Origin: CAINVV01 sp037129695
GTDB lineage: Bacteria; Bacteroidota; Bacteroidia; Bacteroidales; Prolixibacteraceae
Direction of reading: 5' to 3'
DNA: 31,221 nucleotides
Assembly (NCBI GenBank): GCA_037129695.1
Contig: JBAXUL010000044.1
Location: 1-31,221, forward strand
Of this stretch, positions 16,705 to 24,608 are shown piece after piece (the stretch's first letter is position 1; each line of letters opens with the position of its first letter). The notes under the pieces were generated by a model that was given only the letters and a program-made list of their open reading frames with translations, had not been told where the DNA came from and did no database searches. Position numbers and translations under genes: made by a program.

Positions 16705-17976
16705 ATGAAGCTACAGGCGAAAATTAACCGGCGATTTCTGGTGCTTATCCTGTTGATATTTTCTGTAACGGGAGTTGTTTTTTATTTCATGATTGGCAAA
16801 GTGGTGGAACAGAATATCAGGGAAATGCTGGAATCCAGAAAGGCCTATGTCATTCTTAATCTGCAGAAAAGAACCCCGATCAGCGATTCTTTCGCATCTC
16901 CGGACAACTCTATTTTTATCAAACATATCGAAAAAGAGAAGAAGTACCTGTTCTATTCGGATACATTGGCATTTGATCAGGCAGAAAAGGAACTGATTCC
17001 TTTCAGAAAGTTGACATTTACGGTTAGTGCCGGTAACGACAACTACGAAGTTGTTCTTCTTCAGTCGCTGCTTGAACTCGAAGACTTGCGAATGGTGATT
17101 TTTACGTTTATGGGCATCCTGTTCCTGTTGGTCACGACTACCCTTTTCTTTGTCAACAGATGGCTTTCCTCTCAAACATGGAATCCATTTTTCAAAAGCT
17201 TATCGGTTTTAAATTCCTGGAAATTCAGTGAGGATGAGCTTGCTCATTTTGAACCTACCGGCATTGAAGAATTTGATCAGCTCAATGATATGCTGAAGAA
17301 TATGAGGGAAAAGATCAGGACAGATTTTGTGAACCTGAAGGAGTTTACTGAAAATACCTCTCATGAGCTACAAACACCCCTGGCGATCGTCAAATCCAAA
17401 CTCGAAATGATTCTTCAGGATAATACGCTAAGCAACTCACAACGCATGCAAATTCAGACGGCGTTTGAATCGACCATTAGGCTTTCCAAATTAAATGAAG
17501 CGCTTTTGCTGCTCTCAAAAATTGAAAATCAACAATTTGTAGGGCAGCAGGAGATCGATATTTGCCCATTGATTCAATCTCGTATTGAAAATCTGAGTGA
17601 GCTGTTTGATTTGAAGAAGATTGAAGTTGGGGTTCAAATGGAGTGTCCGGTTGTATTTTCCCTGAATCCACTGCTTGCCGAAATACTGATCAATAACTTA
17701 CTTGGCAACGCGTTGAGACACAATTTCGAAAATGGAGAAATATTTGTACATGCCGAAAGTGACAAAATTACAATCTCCAACACAGGTGAATTGGGGGAAA
17801 TTGATTCATCAAAATTGTTCCGAAGATTTGCCAAACAAACATCTTCAGGAGAATCCAACGGACTCGGGTTATCCATTGCGAATGAAATCTGTAAATCCAG
17901 CCATATACAGTTGAATTATCATTATTCGGAAGGGATGCATCATTTTACATTGTTCTCCATTACGAAGCAGGCATAG
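16705..17976 (+). CDS. Two-component sensor histidine kinase
   Basis: Membrane sensor kinase partner of the upstream regulator, 423 aa from ATG 16705 (a TTG at 16699 would add two residues). TM1 is at about 11-31 and TM2 at about 129-149, enclosing a roughly 95-residue periplasmic sensor domain of no recognised family. The H-box is EFTENTSHELQTPLAIVKSK (His at about 222). The ATPase has the N-box INNLLGNALRHN, an F-box-like LFRRF and the G2 box SNGLGLSIANEI. The G1 box reads ISNTGE, with Asn in place of the usual Asp, a pattern I associate with a common Bacteroidetes subgroup. Signal unknown; metal or envelope stress would fit the RND neighbour (inference). Confidence 0.92.
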   Translation: MKLQAKINRRFLVLILLIFSVTGVVFYFMIGKVVEQNIREMLESRKAYVILNLQKRTPISDSFASPDNSIFIKHIEKEKKYLFYSDTLAFDQAEKELIPFRKLTFTVSAGNDNYEVVLLQSLLELEDLRMVIFTFMGILFLLVTTTLFFVNRWLSSQTWNPFFKSLSVLNSWKFSEDELAHFEPTGIEEFDQLNDMLKNMREKIRTDFVNLKEFTENTSHELQTPLAIVKSKLEMILQDNTLSNSQRMQIQTAFESTIRLSKLNEALLLLSKIENQQFVGQQEIDICPLIQSRIENLSELFDLKKIEVGVQMECPVVFSLNPLLAEILINNLLGNALRHNFENGEIFVHAESDKITISNTGELGEIDSSKLFRRFAKQTSSGESNGLGLSIANEICKSSHIQLNYHYSEGMHHFTLFSITKQA

Positions 17977-17997
17977 AGTCAGAAAAATTTAATGGCG

Positions 17998-18015
17998 TAT
18001 TTTGTCAACAAAATA
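17998..18015. repeat. Short perfect inverted repeat downstream of the kinase gene
   Basis: TATTTTGT / ACAAAATA arms of 8 bp around CA, 21 nt after the kinase stop. It could be an operator or a weak RNA hairpin; there is no T-tract, so I do not call it a terminator. Confidence 0.4.
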
Positions 18016-18124
18016 TAATGGTTGAGTATAGATGGCACAACGTTCTGATTACAATCATCGCATGTGGGAAATTTATGCCGGGATCAGGTTGGTCAATCTC
18101 CCGAATTTCTACAATATCGTGAGT

Positions 18125-18132
18125 TACCTTTG
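18125..18132 (+). promoter_or_regulatory. Bacteroidetes-type -7 promoter element for the PepSY-like gene
   Basis: TACCTTTG, a perfect TAnnTTTG, ends 27 nt before ATG 18160. No clear -33 TTTG at standard spacing. Confidence 0.6.
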
Positions 18133-18159
18133 TCGCATTAAACTTAAAATTCGTTGGAT

Positions 18160-18618
18160 ATGAAAAATTTACTCATGTTATTTGCAGGTGTTCTTTTTGT
18201 CTTAGGGGTTTCTGCTCAAAAGCCAAAAGAGGAAATTCCTGCTGCGGCTAAGTCAGGATTTTCTGCAAAATTTCCTGCTGCGCAAAAAGTAAAATGGAGC
18301 ATCGAAAAACCGGGGGAATTTGAAGTGGAATTTACGCTGAATAAGGTAGAACAGTCATGTTTGATTGATGCAAAGGGTAATCTGGTTGAGTCAGAAATAG
18401 AAATCAGGGAAAATGAACTTCCGCAGGCAGTAAAAACAACCATTAACAAAGATTTTTCCGGATTTAAACTCGATGAAATTGAAAAGGCCACTGATGCAAA
18501 AGGGGTTGTTTCTTTCGAAATGGAAGCCGCCAAAGGCAAGGACAAATGGGAACTTTCATTTGATCCGAATGGGAAACTCCTGTCAAAAGAGCCTTTGAAA
18601 AAGGAGAAGGAAGATTAA
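18160..18618 (+). CDS. Secreted PepSY-like (beta-lactamase-inhibitor-like) protein
   Basis: Periplasmic or secreted protein of 152 aa. The signal peptide is MKNLLMLFAGVLFVLGVSAQ (cleavage near Ala19). The mature part fits the PepSY-like/DUF2874 fold common in Bacteroidetes: AAKSGFSAKFPAAQKVKWSIE, the FEVEFTLN strand, LIDAKGNLVESEIEI, then a second copy of the helix-sheet pattern (AVKTTINKDFSGFKLDEIEKA, WELSFDPNGKLLSKEP). The function of the family is not established; members are often found beside two-component systems, as here. ATG 18160 is preferred to TTG 18154 because it starts the signal peptide directly. Confidence 0.82.
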   Translation: MKNLLMLFAGVLFVLGVSAQKPKEEIPAAAKSGFSAKFPAAQKVKWSIEKPGEFEVEFTLNKVEQSCLIDAKGNLVESEIEIRENELPQAVKTTINKDFSGFKLDEIEKATDAKGVVSFEMEAAKGKDKWELSFDPNGKLLSKEPLKKEKED

Positions 18619-18663
18619 GAAAGGATGCCAATTAGTAAACACCTACTTTTCTCACACAAATAT

Positions 18664-18694
18664 AAAACCCGCTCGATTTCGAAGGCGGGTTTTT
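18664..18694. terminator. Terminator between the PepSY-like and T9SS plug genes
   Basis: AAAACCCGC (18664-18672) / GCGGGTTTT (18685-18693), with an inner TCGA self-complement in the loop and a T run after the stem on the plus strand. It lies between convergent genes. Confidence 0.82.
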
Positions 18695-18729
18695 ATTTGG
18701 ATTTTACTGAGTCAGGCAAGTCAAGTGGC

Positions 18730-20007
18730 TTATCGTTTCATTGAATTGAGAACCCTGTATCCGACCAGCCGGTCAAACCGGGCAGAAAATCCGCGGTAGT
18801 AGACAAACAGGTTATAATTGTTCTCCGTTTCCACATGATTCCCTTCAAACAGCGAAGGATCAGCCGATTTTTTTTCCTTGTCGAAGAGGACATACTGATA
18901 ATCGTAAAATCCCTGTTTCAATAGCAATGTGGCTTCATATAGTTTTGTTTCGGGATTGTAGGTCATCAGGTTGATGGTGGAACATTGCCAGTCTGAAAGG
19001 GCTCCAAAAACATAAATCAGGTCATTGGTAACCTGATCCGGAGGCGAAAGGGAGAAATGAACACAGGAATAATCGGATTCCAGATCGCTGTCGCTCGCAC
19101 GATCGTTTTTAATCAGGAAGTTTCCATTCAGATCCTCCCGGAAACGGTAGAATTCCTTTCGAAGGGATTGGTCCCGTTCCAGGAACAGATGATAATAAGG
19201 ATCGCGGTATTCAATGGAATGAACGCCCATGCCATTGGTCTGTAGATTTTTGGCGTTGAAATTCCTGAATTCATTTCCTCCGTTGAAAACATGGGTATTA
19301 TCTTCATAGACCAACTGATTCTGACGGATAAATGTGGGCTTCAATTTGGTGTGCATATTATCTCCCCGCGAATTTTGCATCACCACAGCACTTATTTCAT
19401 TCATTGGATCAGTAATTGACAGTTTTGCGTAATTGACCGTAAATGCCAACTGCTGACTTGCTCCGTTGTAGCCTTCATAGGCTGCTTTTTGAACAGTACC
19501 TGTTATCTCCACCATTTTTTCAGCCACATAAAACGGCCTTACCAGGACTGGCTTTTCCTTGTTGCTGTTATCCCATAGCTTCAGCAGGTAGTTTCCTGAA
19601 ACAAGAATCTTCACCTGATCATTCGGCAATGTCAGCCTGTAATTGATATAGGGGATGGTTGTGTTCACAGAAAAGGCATAATCATTCACGGGGTTTTCCT
19701 GGAATCCTTCCATGTACTCGGAAGTCATGAGCCGCGACTGATTCCAGCCGGCATCACAATGGGTCAGGGTATAAGTGTAGTTTTTCGTATCTCCGGAAAG
19801 CTCATCGAATTTCAGGATCAACCGCTGCGGGCTTCCCATTTCCAGTACAGGCAAGGAAAACTCCCATCCCTCATTGTAGAACAGAACGGTATGAATTTTA
19901 GGATCAGTATGATTTAGATTTTCACCGGATTGATTTTTTTGCGCTTTTGACGAAAAAATAACCAGTAGCGCTATCGATATAAATAGTAAGTTTTTAAGAT
20001 AGATCAT
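18730..20007 (-). CDS. Type IX secretion system plug protein (DUF5103)
   Basis: Secreted 425-aa protein with signal peptide ending SKA|QKN. It has the DUF5103/T9SS plug arrangement: an N-terminal beta-sandwich (TVLFYNEGWEFSLPVLEMGS, LILKFDELSGDTKNYTYTLTHC, the MTSEYMEGF motif) and a C-terminal domain (YDYQYVLFD, then LFEGNHVETENNYNLFVYYR). In Flavobacterium johnsoniae a protein of this family plugs the periplasmic side of the giant SprA translocon when no substrate is present (family knowledge). No other T9SS gene is in the window, as is usual for this scattered system. A TATCTTTG box lies 144 nt upstream on the minus strand. Confidence 0.85.
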   Translation of the reverse strand: MIYLKNLLFISIALLVIFSSKAQKNQSGENLNHTDPKIHTVLFYNEGWEFSLPVLEMGSPQRLILKFDELSGDTKNYTYTLTHCDAGWNQSRLMTSEYMEGFQENPVNDYAFSVNTTIPYINYRLTLPNDQVKILVSGNYLLKLWDNSNKEKPVLVRPFYVAEKMVEITGTVQKAAYEGYNGASQQLAFTVNYAKLSITDPMNEISAVVMQNSRGDNMHTKLKPTFIRQNQLVYEDNTHVFNGGNEFRNFNAKNLQTNGMGVHSIEYRDPYYHLFLERDQSLRKEFYRFREDLNGNFLIKNDRASDSDLESDYSCVHFSLSPPDQVTNDLIYVFGALSDWQCSTINLMTYNPETKLYEATLLLKQGFYDYQYVLFDKEKKSADPSLFEGNHVETENNYNLFVYYRGFSARFDRLVGYRVLNSMKR

Positions 20008-20150
20008 AAAATTCTACTCGATTCAGGTTAAATTTATTTTTTAAAATACAGATTGTTAGTTGTTTACTCGAAAAATGTTTTAGAGATACTGCAGATAATC
20101 ATTTTTGCAGGCATGGGTCATTCAATTGCCAAAATAATAAAATCTCCGAT

Positions 20151-20158
20151 CAAAGATA
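20151..20158 (-). promoter_or_regulatory. Possible -7 promoter element for the T9SS plug gene
   Basis: Minus-strand TATCTTTG, a perfect TAnnTTTG, 144 nt before the start codon; this would imply a leader of about 135 nt. Confidence 0.4.
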
Positions 20159-20550
20159 AGTAATGAACAATTGATAATGCCGAACTTTTTTATTTGAGAT
20201 CCACCAGGCCTTTACGCGAATCTCCAGGCAGAATTTCTGAAGCATGGAAACCAGAATCAGCGACATTTTAATGTTCCTATTCCATTGGAACCGGATATGG
20301 TTTTATTCAACTTTTGTATTTCTCCAGTTTGAGAGAAAGCCCAAAAGGACCATGATATCAACTTTAATTTTATCGGTATTTCGAACTAAGCAATGCACAA
20401 ATATTAATGTCGTATTTTTTCTTTGCGAGCTTTGCGCGACACAATTGGCAGAATCCTCAAAAAATGGGAATCAGCACCTACGACATTTAAATGTTCTTTT
20501 AACTTAATTGGATTTCAGATTTAGGTGGTATCTGAAAAGTTGTTCCCTAT
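20159..20550. other. Repeat-bearing intergenic region between the T9SS plug and MORN-protein genes
   Basis: No credible gene: the open frame at 20244-20507 is low-complexity and encodes its own repeats. The stretch contains two related segments with GAATCAGC and CGACATTT(T/A)AATGTTC (20254-20276 and 20468-20496), an inverted 9-mer pair (20406-20414 and 20479-20487), and a tandem CTTTGCG(A/C)G unit (20421-20438) like repeats I recall from Bacteroidetes intergenic DNA. Confidence 0.45.
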
Positions 20551-20553
20551 TTG

Positions 20554-20561
20554 TACCTTTG
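20554..20561 (+). promoter_or_regulatory. Bacteroidetes-type -7 promoter element for the MORN-repeat gene
   Basis: TACCTTTG, identical to the box before the PepSY-like gene, ends 16 nt before ATG 20578. Confidence 0.6.
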
Positions 20562-20577
20562 TTCAAAGTCTACAGCC

Positions 20578-21363
20578 ATGAAAAAACTTTTACTGCCGAT
20601 CCTATTTTGCTTGTTTCAGGTAATGTCCTTTTCGCAGGGGATGGTCAACAAAACTGATTCCAAAGGGATGAAGCAGGGGAAATGGGTCAACAGGTATCCC
20701 GGAGGGTCCCTGAAATATGAAGGCGCATTTGACCAGAATAAACCTGTTGGGGTGTGGAAGAGATACCATGATAACGGAAAACTCAAGGCTTTGATGAGTT
20801 ATCGTCCCAATAGCGAAAGGGTATTCGCTTCCTTGTTTGATGAAGCGGGCATCCTGTATGCCAAAGGGGTTTTTGAAGGCAATTTGCGCGACAGTACCTG
20901 GAATTTTTTCAAGGGCGAGCAGCTTATCCTGACAGAGAATTACCACCTGGGTAAAAAAGAGGGTAAATCAATCGGCATGGATCATAACGGTAAAGTGATC
21001 TCTGAAAAAGAATGGAGAAACGATCTACCCGAAGGTCAATTTATCGATTATTATCCCGGAGGAATCAAAAGGAGCGAAGTCTCATGGTTAGCAGGAAAAA
21101 GGAACGGCAAAGCCCTTTTTTTTGACGAAAAGGGAGTCTTATCCATGGAAGGCAATTATACCGATGACTTTTCTGATGGCGACTGGAGTGTTTACGATCA
21201 GGATGGAAAGTTGAAATACCGGATTAAATATAACAAGGGTGATATTGTCAACAGCGGAGCGCTTGACACTTTGCAGCTCAAGGAATTTAAGCAGTACGAC
21301 AAGGTCAGGGGACAGATTCCCGAACCGAAATTGAATGAATCAGGTATGCCAGACAGGCCTTAG
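20578..21363 (+). CDS. Secreted MORN-repeat (YwqK-antitoxin-like) protein
   Basis: 261-aa exported protein from ATG 20578; the longer TTG start at 20551 would begin upstream of the promoter box and is unlikely. The signal peptide ends SFS|QGM. About seven MORN_2-type units follow, each of about 22-24 residues with a G-x-W-x3-Y-x2-G-x-L-K pattern: KQGKWVNRYPGGSLKYEG, VGVWKRYHDNGKLKALMSY, STWNFFKGEQLILTENY, GKSIGMDHNGKVISEKEW, EGQFIDYYPGGIKRSEVSW, NGKALFFDEKGVLSMEGNY and DGDWSVYDQDGKLKYRIKY. A charged tail closes it. Databases often label such proteins 'toxin-antitoxin YwqK antitoxin', but the signal peptide and lack of a toxin argue against that role here. Confidence 0.85.
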   Translation: MKKLLLPILFCLFQVMSFSQGMVNKTDSKGMKQGKWVNRYPGGSLKYEGAFDQNKPVGVWKRYHDNGKLKALMSYRPNSERVFASLFDEAGILYAKGVFEGNLRDSTWNFFKGEQLILTENYHLGKKEGKSIGMDHNGKVISEKEWRNDLPEGQFIDYYPGGIKRSEVSWLAGKRNGKALFFDEKGVLSMEGNYTDDFSDGDWSVYDQDGKLKYRIKYNKGDIVNSGALDTLQLKEFKQYDKVRGQIPEPKLNESGMPDRP

Positions 21364-21427
21364 TAACAGGTTGTTGTCGAGAAAGTGATCATTCTCCAAT
21401 TTACCTGTGACATGTATCCCAACATCT

Positions 21428-24400
21428 TTACAGAATGATCTTTACCTTGCGTACGGGTATCAACCTAACCGGTCCGAGCAATCCTGCAGCAGGAAGTGGA
21501 GAAAATCCGAATTCCCTTGGGATTTCAGTCAGCTTGTCTTTGCTCCCGTAAACTGGCACCATCCCGGCAGGGATAGGTGCAGGCTGCTTCATGGCAGCGA
21601 TGCGGTTGATCAAGGTATTGGTGACCACAATTTCGAGATGATTGAATCCGGCTTGAAGCATTCCTGTGACTTCAGGTTGCTGGCCATGAATCCAAACAAG
21701 GCCTGCCTCTTTCCCGTTGATACGTATCTCTGCTATGTTACCCACTTTACCCGGATCGAGCAGGATTTTCTGATCATTGGTCAGATACCCGTCAGGCAGT
21801 TTAAAATCGATGCTGTATATTCCCGAACCACTGAAGTTGCTGGTGGAAAGGTCGTCGCTCCAGGAAGTGAGTTGATCCGTTATTTTTTGGAAGGTTGGGA
21901 AATCCTTCTCTTTCAAAACCATTTGCCAGTTGCCTGCGATGGCGAAAGGAGCCGGCAGGCCTGACACATCTGAAGAATAGGTTTTGTCGCCTGTTGAGGA
22001 ATGGACGGTCGTATGAAAACTCCCGTTGACCGCGCTTTCAGCTTCAACCGATTTGGAATTGATCCCTGTTATTTGCTGAAAATCACTTTTGGAAACATAT
22101 TTTTCAGGGGTACCCGGGGCGAATTCAAGGAAGAAAGATTCATGAGGCGCCATCATCAGAGTAAGGCAGATCCCATCTCTGGTCTCTTTCAGTTGAACGA
22201 CTTTGGTAATTTTACCGGTGAAAGGATCCCACCTGCGGATGTTTTTATTCTTCACCCTGAACGTAACAGGAAGGTTGCTGGTTTTATCCTGTACGTTGGC
22301 GATGAAATAAAAGTCGCTTTCCCCAACTTTTCTGTGCAGGTAGGTGAGTCCATCGTTTTTGCGCAATCCTTCGTAAGCAAAATCGATTCCGAAATCCGGG
22401 GCTATTCTGTTGCGGAGTATTTTGAGGAACGGGTCGAGGGCGCTGCTTTGTTTATTCCACCAAATTTGCCTGTCAATTACATTGTTAAGCCGATAGACTT
22501 TGCCTTTCCCATAAGTGAATCCAACCGTTGGATCGTTTTTGGGTTCCTGGATTCCATACAAATTTTTTGATGAAGATCCGGCTGCTACCGGCTCATTGAA
22601 GAGTCGATCGACGATCTCCCTGACACTGGCATCCATTGCTGCTGCGTTATTCAGCCCGGTCGATTTTTCGGGTAGCCGCTCCAGGAAAAGAAGGTGGCCT
22701 CCTGACTGTACATATTTCTCAAAAAATTCGAGAGTTTTAAGCGGAATAGTCTCCACGTTTGGCACGATCAGAAGTTGGTAGTTCATTTTTTGCACAATCA
22801 ATTTGCCATCCGCAATCGTGGTATGGTTTTGGAGTACATCATCATTGACCAGATCGTAATCGTATCCATTCGAAACTATAAGTCCTCCGAGTTCTCCCCA
22901 TTCAAATTCGCGGGTCCATTTCCTTGGATTGATGGCATTCAAGGCCCATTGGTTGGCCAGTGGTGAGTAGAGGGCAATGTCTGCTTTGAAATCTCCCTGA
23001 CGCAGCAAATAAGAGCATCTGGCAATGTATTCTGCCAGATTGGGGTAGTATTTCCACCAGACATTCTGAGGTTGAATATACGCTGCAAATGGGATAGAGC
23101 GGGAAGGGGAGACCTCCTGCTCGGGCAGGCAATTGAAGCCGTGGTTGTAAAACTTGGTGGCGCCTGCCAGCAGATAGCCGTCGCTGGCGGTTTTCAGTTC
23201 TTCAAGGGTTTCGCGGTAGCGTTCCCAGTGGATAAAGGTATAGACTTCGGCTGAAACAATCTTTTTGTCGTAGAGGTGGGCGCCGGATGACACGTATTTT
23301 TTGGGCCCGATGCGCGTATCGAACCAGTCGGCCTGGTCTTTTTCACCGGCAGTGATCTCCATTTCCGGAATGTGGGCCATTCCTGCCGATTCGATGTTGT
23401 CGGAATTGAAACCATAGGTCTGGATGCGGCCTTTGATGTTGTGCGCTTCGCACCAGCCAAGGAAACTCTTGTAAAATACCGTCAGTCCCATGTGGTGAAG
23501 GAATTCATTCACATCGAACCTGATTTTGGCTGATTTGTCTCCCAGTTCAAACCAGATGGCCGGCAACATCGGCACCAGGTCATAGCCGTAGGCCTTTTGG
23601 AATTCTTCAAATAATCCGGTTGACCAGTTCAGTCCGCTGGCCAGGTTCGGCAGTTCAAAACTGTCCACGAAAAGTGACTCGACCGTTTTTCCGAACTCAT
23701 TGCCGAAAGCAGCGTAGAATTTACCTCCAAGGAAGTTGCAGTACCGATCCATGGCACCTTTGTTGAAATGATCCACGGCATTTCCAATGCCATTTTTCTT
23801 GAGCCAGAAACCCATCAGTCGCCAGTTCCCTTCCGGGATATTCCACTCCAGTCTTCTGTTTTTTACCCGGTCAGTCAGGTTAACCATCGATTTTTCGATC
23901 AGTTTGCCTGATGGATCCATTTTGTATGCGATGGCTGCCACCAGTTGTTCATTCCCATCCAGATTGGGTTGGTATACCTCCCATGATCTTTTGGTTTTGG
24001 TCAGCTTACCAGGAAGCTCTCCCTCGAAGTTTTGCGGTCCCGAAAGATCCATGAATGTCGGGATCAGATCCTTGCTGCGGTCCGCCTCCGGAACGAATTC
24101 TCCGCCGATGATCCATCCCGGTCCTCCGAAATTGAGAGAAACTTCCATGTCGAGCCGTTTGGCTTCATTGACAGTGTGTTTGAGAAGCACCATAAAGGCA
24201 TCGGAAAGATAGGGCACATTGCCTTTTTCGAAAACAGGATCCATGGAAATTTGCTCTACACCCCGGATTCCGTGACTGCGCATTTGTTCCAGCTCGCGGG
24301 TGATCTCCTCCTTCGAAATGGCATTTCCTGGCCACCACCATCGTGTGTGTGGCCAGCAATCTTTCGGTGGATGAACAAAATTGGTCTCGAGCGTTTCGCC

Positions 24401-24481
24401 GGGTGCCTGAGCCCGCAGCATGGTTGACGGGAATAGAAGGATTAAGGCCGAAATGACCGGTAGTAGTTTGATTCGTAGCAT
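21428..24481 (-). CDS. Secreted GH106-like glycoside hydrolase (alpha-L-rhamnosidase type)
   Basis: 1017-aa exported enzyme; the signal peptide (about 1-24) ends LRA|QAP. The N-terminal catalytic region has the GH106 pattern: HTRWWWPGNAISKEEITRELE, then HGIRGVEQIS, MEVSLNFGGPGWIIGG, and downstream ESLFVDSFELPNLASGLNWS and KIVSAEVYTFIHWERYRETL with candidate acidic residues. A C-terminal jelly-roll/galactose-binding-like module follows (ILLDPGKVGNIAEIRINGKEAG, then FNHLEIVVTNTLINR). The family removes alpha-L-rhamnose from plant pectin such as rhamnogalacturonan II (family knowledge). No SusC/SusD pair, other CAZyme or regulator is next to it, so it is a lone enzyme or lies outside a classical PUL. 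A weak TATCTTTA box lies about 20 nt upstream. Confidence 0.8.
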   Translation of the reverse strand: MLRIKLLPVISALILLFPSTMLRAQAPGETLETNFVHPPKDCWPHTRWWWPGNAISKEEITRELEQMRSHGIRGVEQISMDPVFEKGNVPYLSDAFMVLLKHTVNEAKRLDMEVSLNFGGPGWIIGGEFVPEADRSKDLIPTFMDLSGPQNFEGELPGKLTKTKRSWEVYQPNLDGNEQLVAAIAYKMDPSGKLIEKSMVNLTDRVKNRRLEWNIPEGNWRLMGFWLKKNGIGNAVDHFNKGAMDRYCNFLGGKFYAAFGNEFGKTVESLFVDSFELPNLASGLNWSTGLFEEFQKAYGYDLVPMLPAIWFELGDKSAKIRFDVNEFLHHMGLTVFYKSFLGWCEAHNIKGRIQTYGFNSDNIESAGMAHIPEMEITAGEKDQADWFDTRIGPKKYVSSGAHLYDKKIVSAEVYTFIHWERYRETLEELKTASDGYLLAGATKFYNHGFNCLPEQEVSPSRSIPFAAYIQPQNVWWKYYPNLAEYIARCSYLLRQGDFKADIALYSPLANQWALNAINPRKWTREFEWGELGGLIVSNGYDYDLVNDDVLQNHTTIADGKLIVQKMNYQLLIVPNVETIPLKTLEFFEKYVQSGGHLLFLERLPEKSTGLNNAAAMDASVREIVDRLFNEPVAAGSSSKNLYGIQEPKNDPTVGFTYGKGKVYRLNNVIDRQIWWNKQSSALDPFLKILRNRIAPDFGIDFAYEGLRKNDGLTYLHRKVGESDFYFIANVQDKTSNLPVTFRVKNKNIRRWDPFTGKITKVVQLKETRDGICLTLMMAPHESFFLEFAPGTPEKYVSKSDFQQITGINSKSVEAESAVNGSFHTTVHSSTGDKTYSSDVSGLPAPFAIAGNWQMVLKEKDFPTFQKITDQLTSWSDDLSTSNFSGSGIYSIDFKLPDGYLTNDQKILLDPGKVGNIAEIRINGKEAGLVWIHGQQPEVTGMLQAGFNHLEIVVTNTLINRIAAMKQPAPIPAGMVPVYGSKDKLTEIPREFGFSPLPAAGLLGPVRLIPVRKVKIIL

Positions 24482-24608
24482 AGTAGTTGAATTACCGGAA
24501 TAAAGATAATCAACTGGTTGTAATTGAATGTAACCGGAGGTGATAATTGTTCATTGAATAGATTACTCCGCACTGCCTGCCAGGAGGAAGCAAGCTGCAT
24601 TCAGCGTT

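Noticed and set aside
20244..20507. Plus-strand 87-codon frame in the gap before the MORN gene
   Set aside because: It is built from the nucleotide repeats of the region, has no family resemblance, and shows the same motif at both ends because of DNA repetition.
21366..21407. Nested inverted repeats (ACAGGT/ACCTGT and GAGAA/TTCTC) between the MORN and GH106 genes, considered as a terminator
   Set aside because: The stems are short and no T-tract follows in either direction.
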